A DNA stretch of 13,843 nucleotides from Paracoccaceae bacterium (GTDB lineage: Bacteria > Pseudomonadota > Alphaproteobacteria > Rhodobacterales > Rhodobacteraceae): NCBI GenBank assembly GCA_020441345.1, contig JAGRMK010000409.1, forward strand, positions 1-13,843. Direction: 5' to 3'. The notes under the pieces were generated by a model. That model searched no databases. It saw only the letters and a list, made by a program, of their open reading frames with translations, and had not been told where the DNA came from. Positions 13,571 to 13,843 of the stretch are shown piece by piece. How positions within the stretch are numbered: position 1 is the stretch's first letter; each line of letters opens with the position of its first letter. The position numbers and the translations under genes are program-made.

Positions 13571-13843
13571 TTACGGCTTGATGCCAGGCGTTCCGTCGAA
13601 CTTCTTTTCCAACGAGGTCCAGCAGTCAAGATAGTCGTCCTGCAATGGCGCTTCCTTGGCCGCGAAAGCCGTCAGGTGTTGCGGGAAGCGCGTCTCGAAC
13701 ATGAAGGACATCGTGTTGTCCAGCAAGTGCGGCTTCAGATCGGCATTCGACGCCCCTTCGAACGCGTCGCGGTCGGGCCCGTGCGGCAGCATGCAGTTGT
13801 GCAGACTCAGACCCCCGGGCACGAAGCCCTGCGGCTTGGCGTC
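13571..13843 (-). CDS. hmgA: Homogentisate 1,2-dioxygenase, C-terminal part (cut by window edge)
   Basis: Only the last 90 codons and the TAA stop lie in the window; the frame is open to the right edge. The peptide begins DAKPQGFVPGGLSLHNCMLPHGPD, the signature of homogentisate dioxygenase. The second histidine of LHNCMLPH corresponds to the Fe(II) ligand H371 of the human enzyme. NTMSFMFETRFPQHLT and DDYLDCWTSLEKKFDG follow, both typical of the family C-terminus. The enzyme opens the ring of homogentisate to maleylacetoacetate, which after isomerisation becomes the substrate of fumarylacetoacetase, encoded next on the same strand. There is no sign of a frameshift in the visible part. An isomerase (maiA) is not in this window. 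Confidence 0.96.
   Translation of the reverse strand, partial: DAKPQGFVPGGLSLHNCMLPHGPDRDAFEGASNADLKPHLLDNTMSFMFETRFPQHLTAFAAKEAPLQDDYLDCWTSLEKKFDGTPGIKP

Overview
The window looks like chromosomal DNA from a member of the Rhodobacteraceae (Roseobacter/Rhodobacter group, Alphaproteobacteria). The evidence is the high GC content, the gene orders lspA-DUF3035-M16-M16-mutL-rmuC and rpoE-chrR beside a flavin oxidoreductase/DUF1365/DUF3833/SDR cluster, and short 3'-end repeats (GGATATTT...GAGCAAAGA) that I associate with this family. It reads as a stable, densely packed core region. I see no insertion sequence, prophage, CRISPR array, tRNA or rRNA.

Positions 18-6821 (+ strand) hold envelope and repair genes: lspA (lipoprotein signal peptidase), a DUF3035 lipoprotein, two secreted M16 peptidase-like proteins (the first with an intact zinc motif, the second without), mutL and rmuC. 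Several junctions overlap (TGATG between the M16 genes, ATGA between mutL and rmuC), so much of this block is probably co-translated. It ends in a hairpin-rich element at 6822-6880.

Positions 6886-8152 (- strand) encode the group IV sigma factor RpoE and its zinc-dependent anti-sigma factor ChrR, the pair known in Rhodobacter sphaeroides to respond to singlet oxygen. A near-perfect RpoE-type promoter (TGATCC-N18-TAACAG) lies upstream of rpoE and implies autoregulation. Diverging from it, positions 8295-11658 (+ strand) carry a tightly overlapped operon: FAD-dependent oxidoreductase, DUF1365, DUF3833 and a short-chain dehydrogenase. Related genes in R. sphaeroides belong to the RpoE stress cluster and to fatty-acid modification (furan/methylated fatty acids), so the likely theme is membrane-lipid modification or protection under photo-oxidative stress. 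A small DUF3775 gene follows.

Positions 12230-13843 (- strand) carry tyrosine/phenylalanine catabolism genes: the 3' end of hmgA (homogentisate dioxygenase, cut by the window edge) and fahA (fumarylacetoacetase). Between them is a head-to-head pair of 25-nt palindromic repeats. The convergent junction between the DUF3775 gene and fahA holds two face-to-face copies of the 3'-end repeat and a rho-independent terminator.

There is no clearly new defence or mobile system. The least understood content is the stress-linked lipid operon and the two families of small structured repeats.
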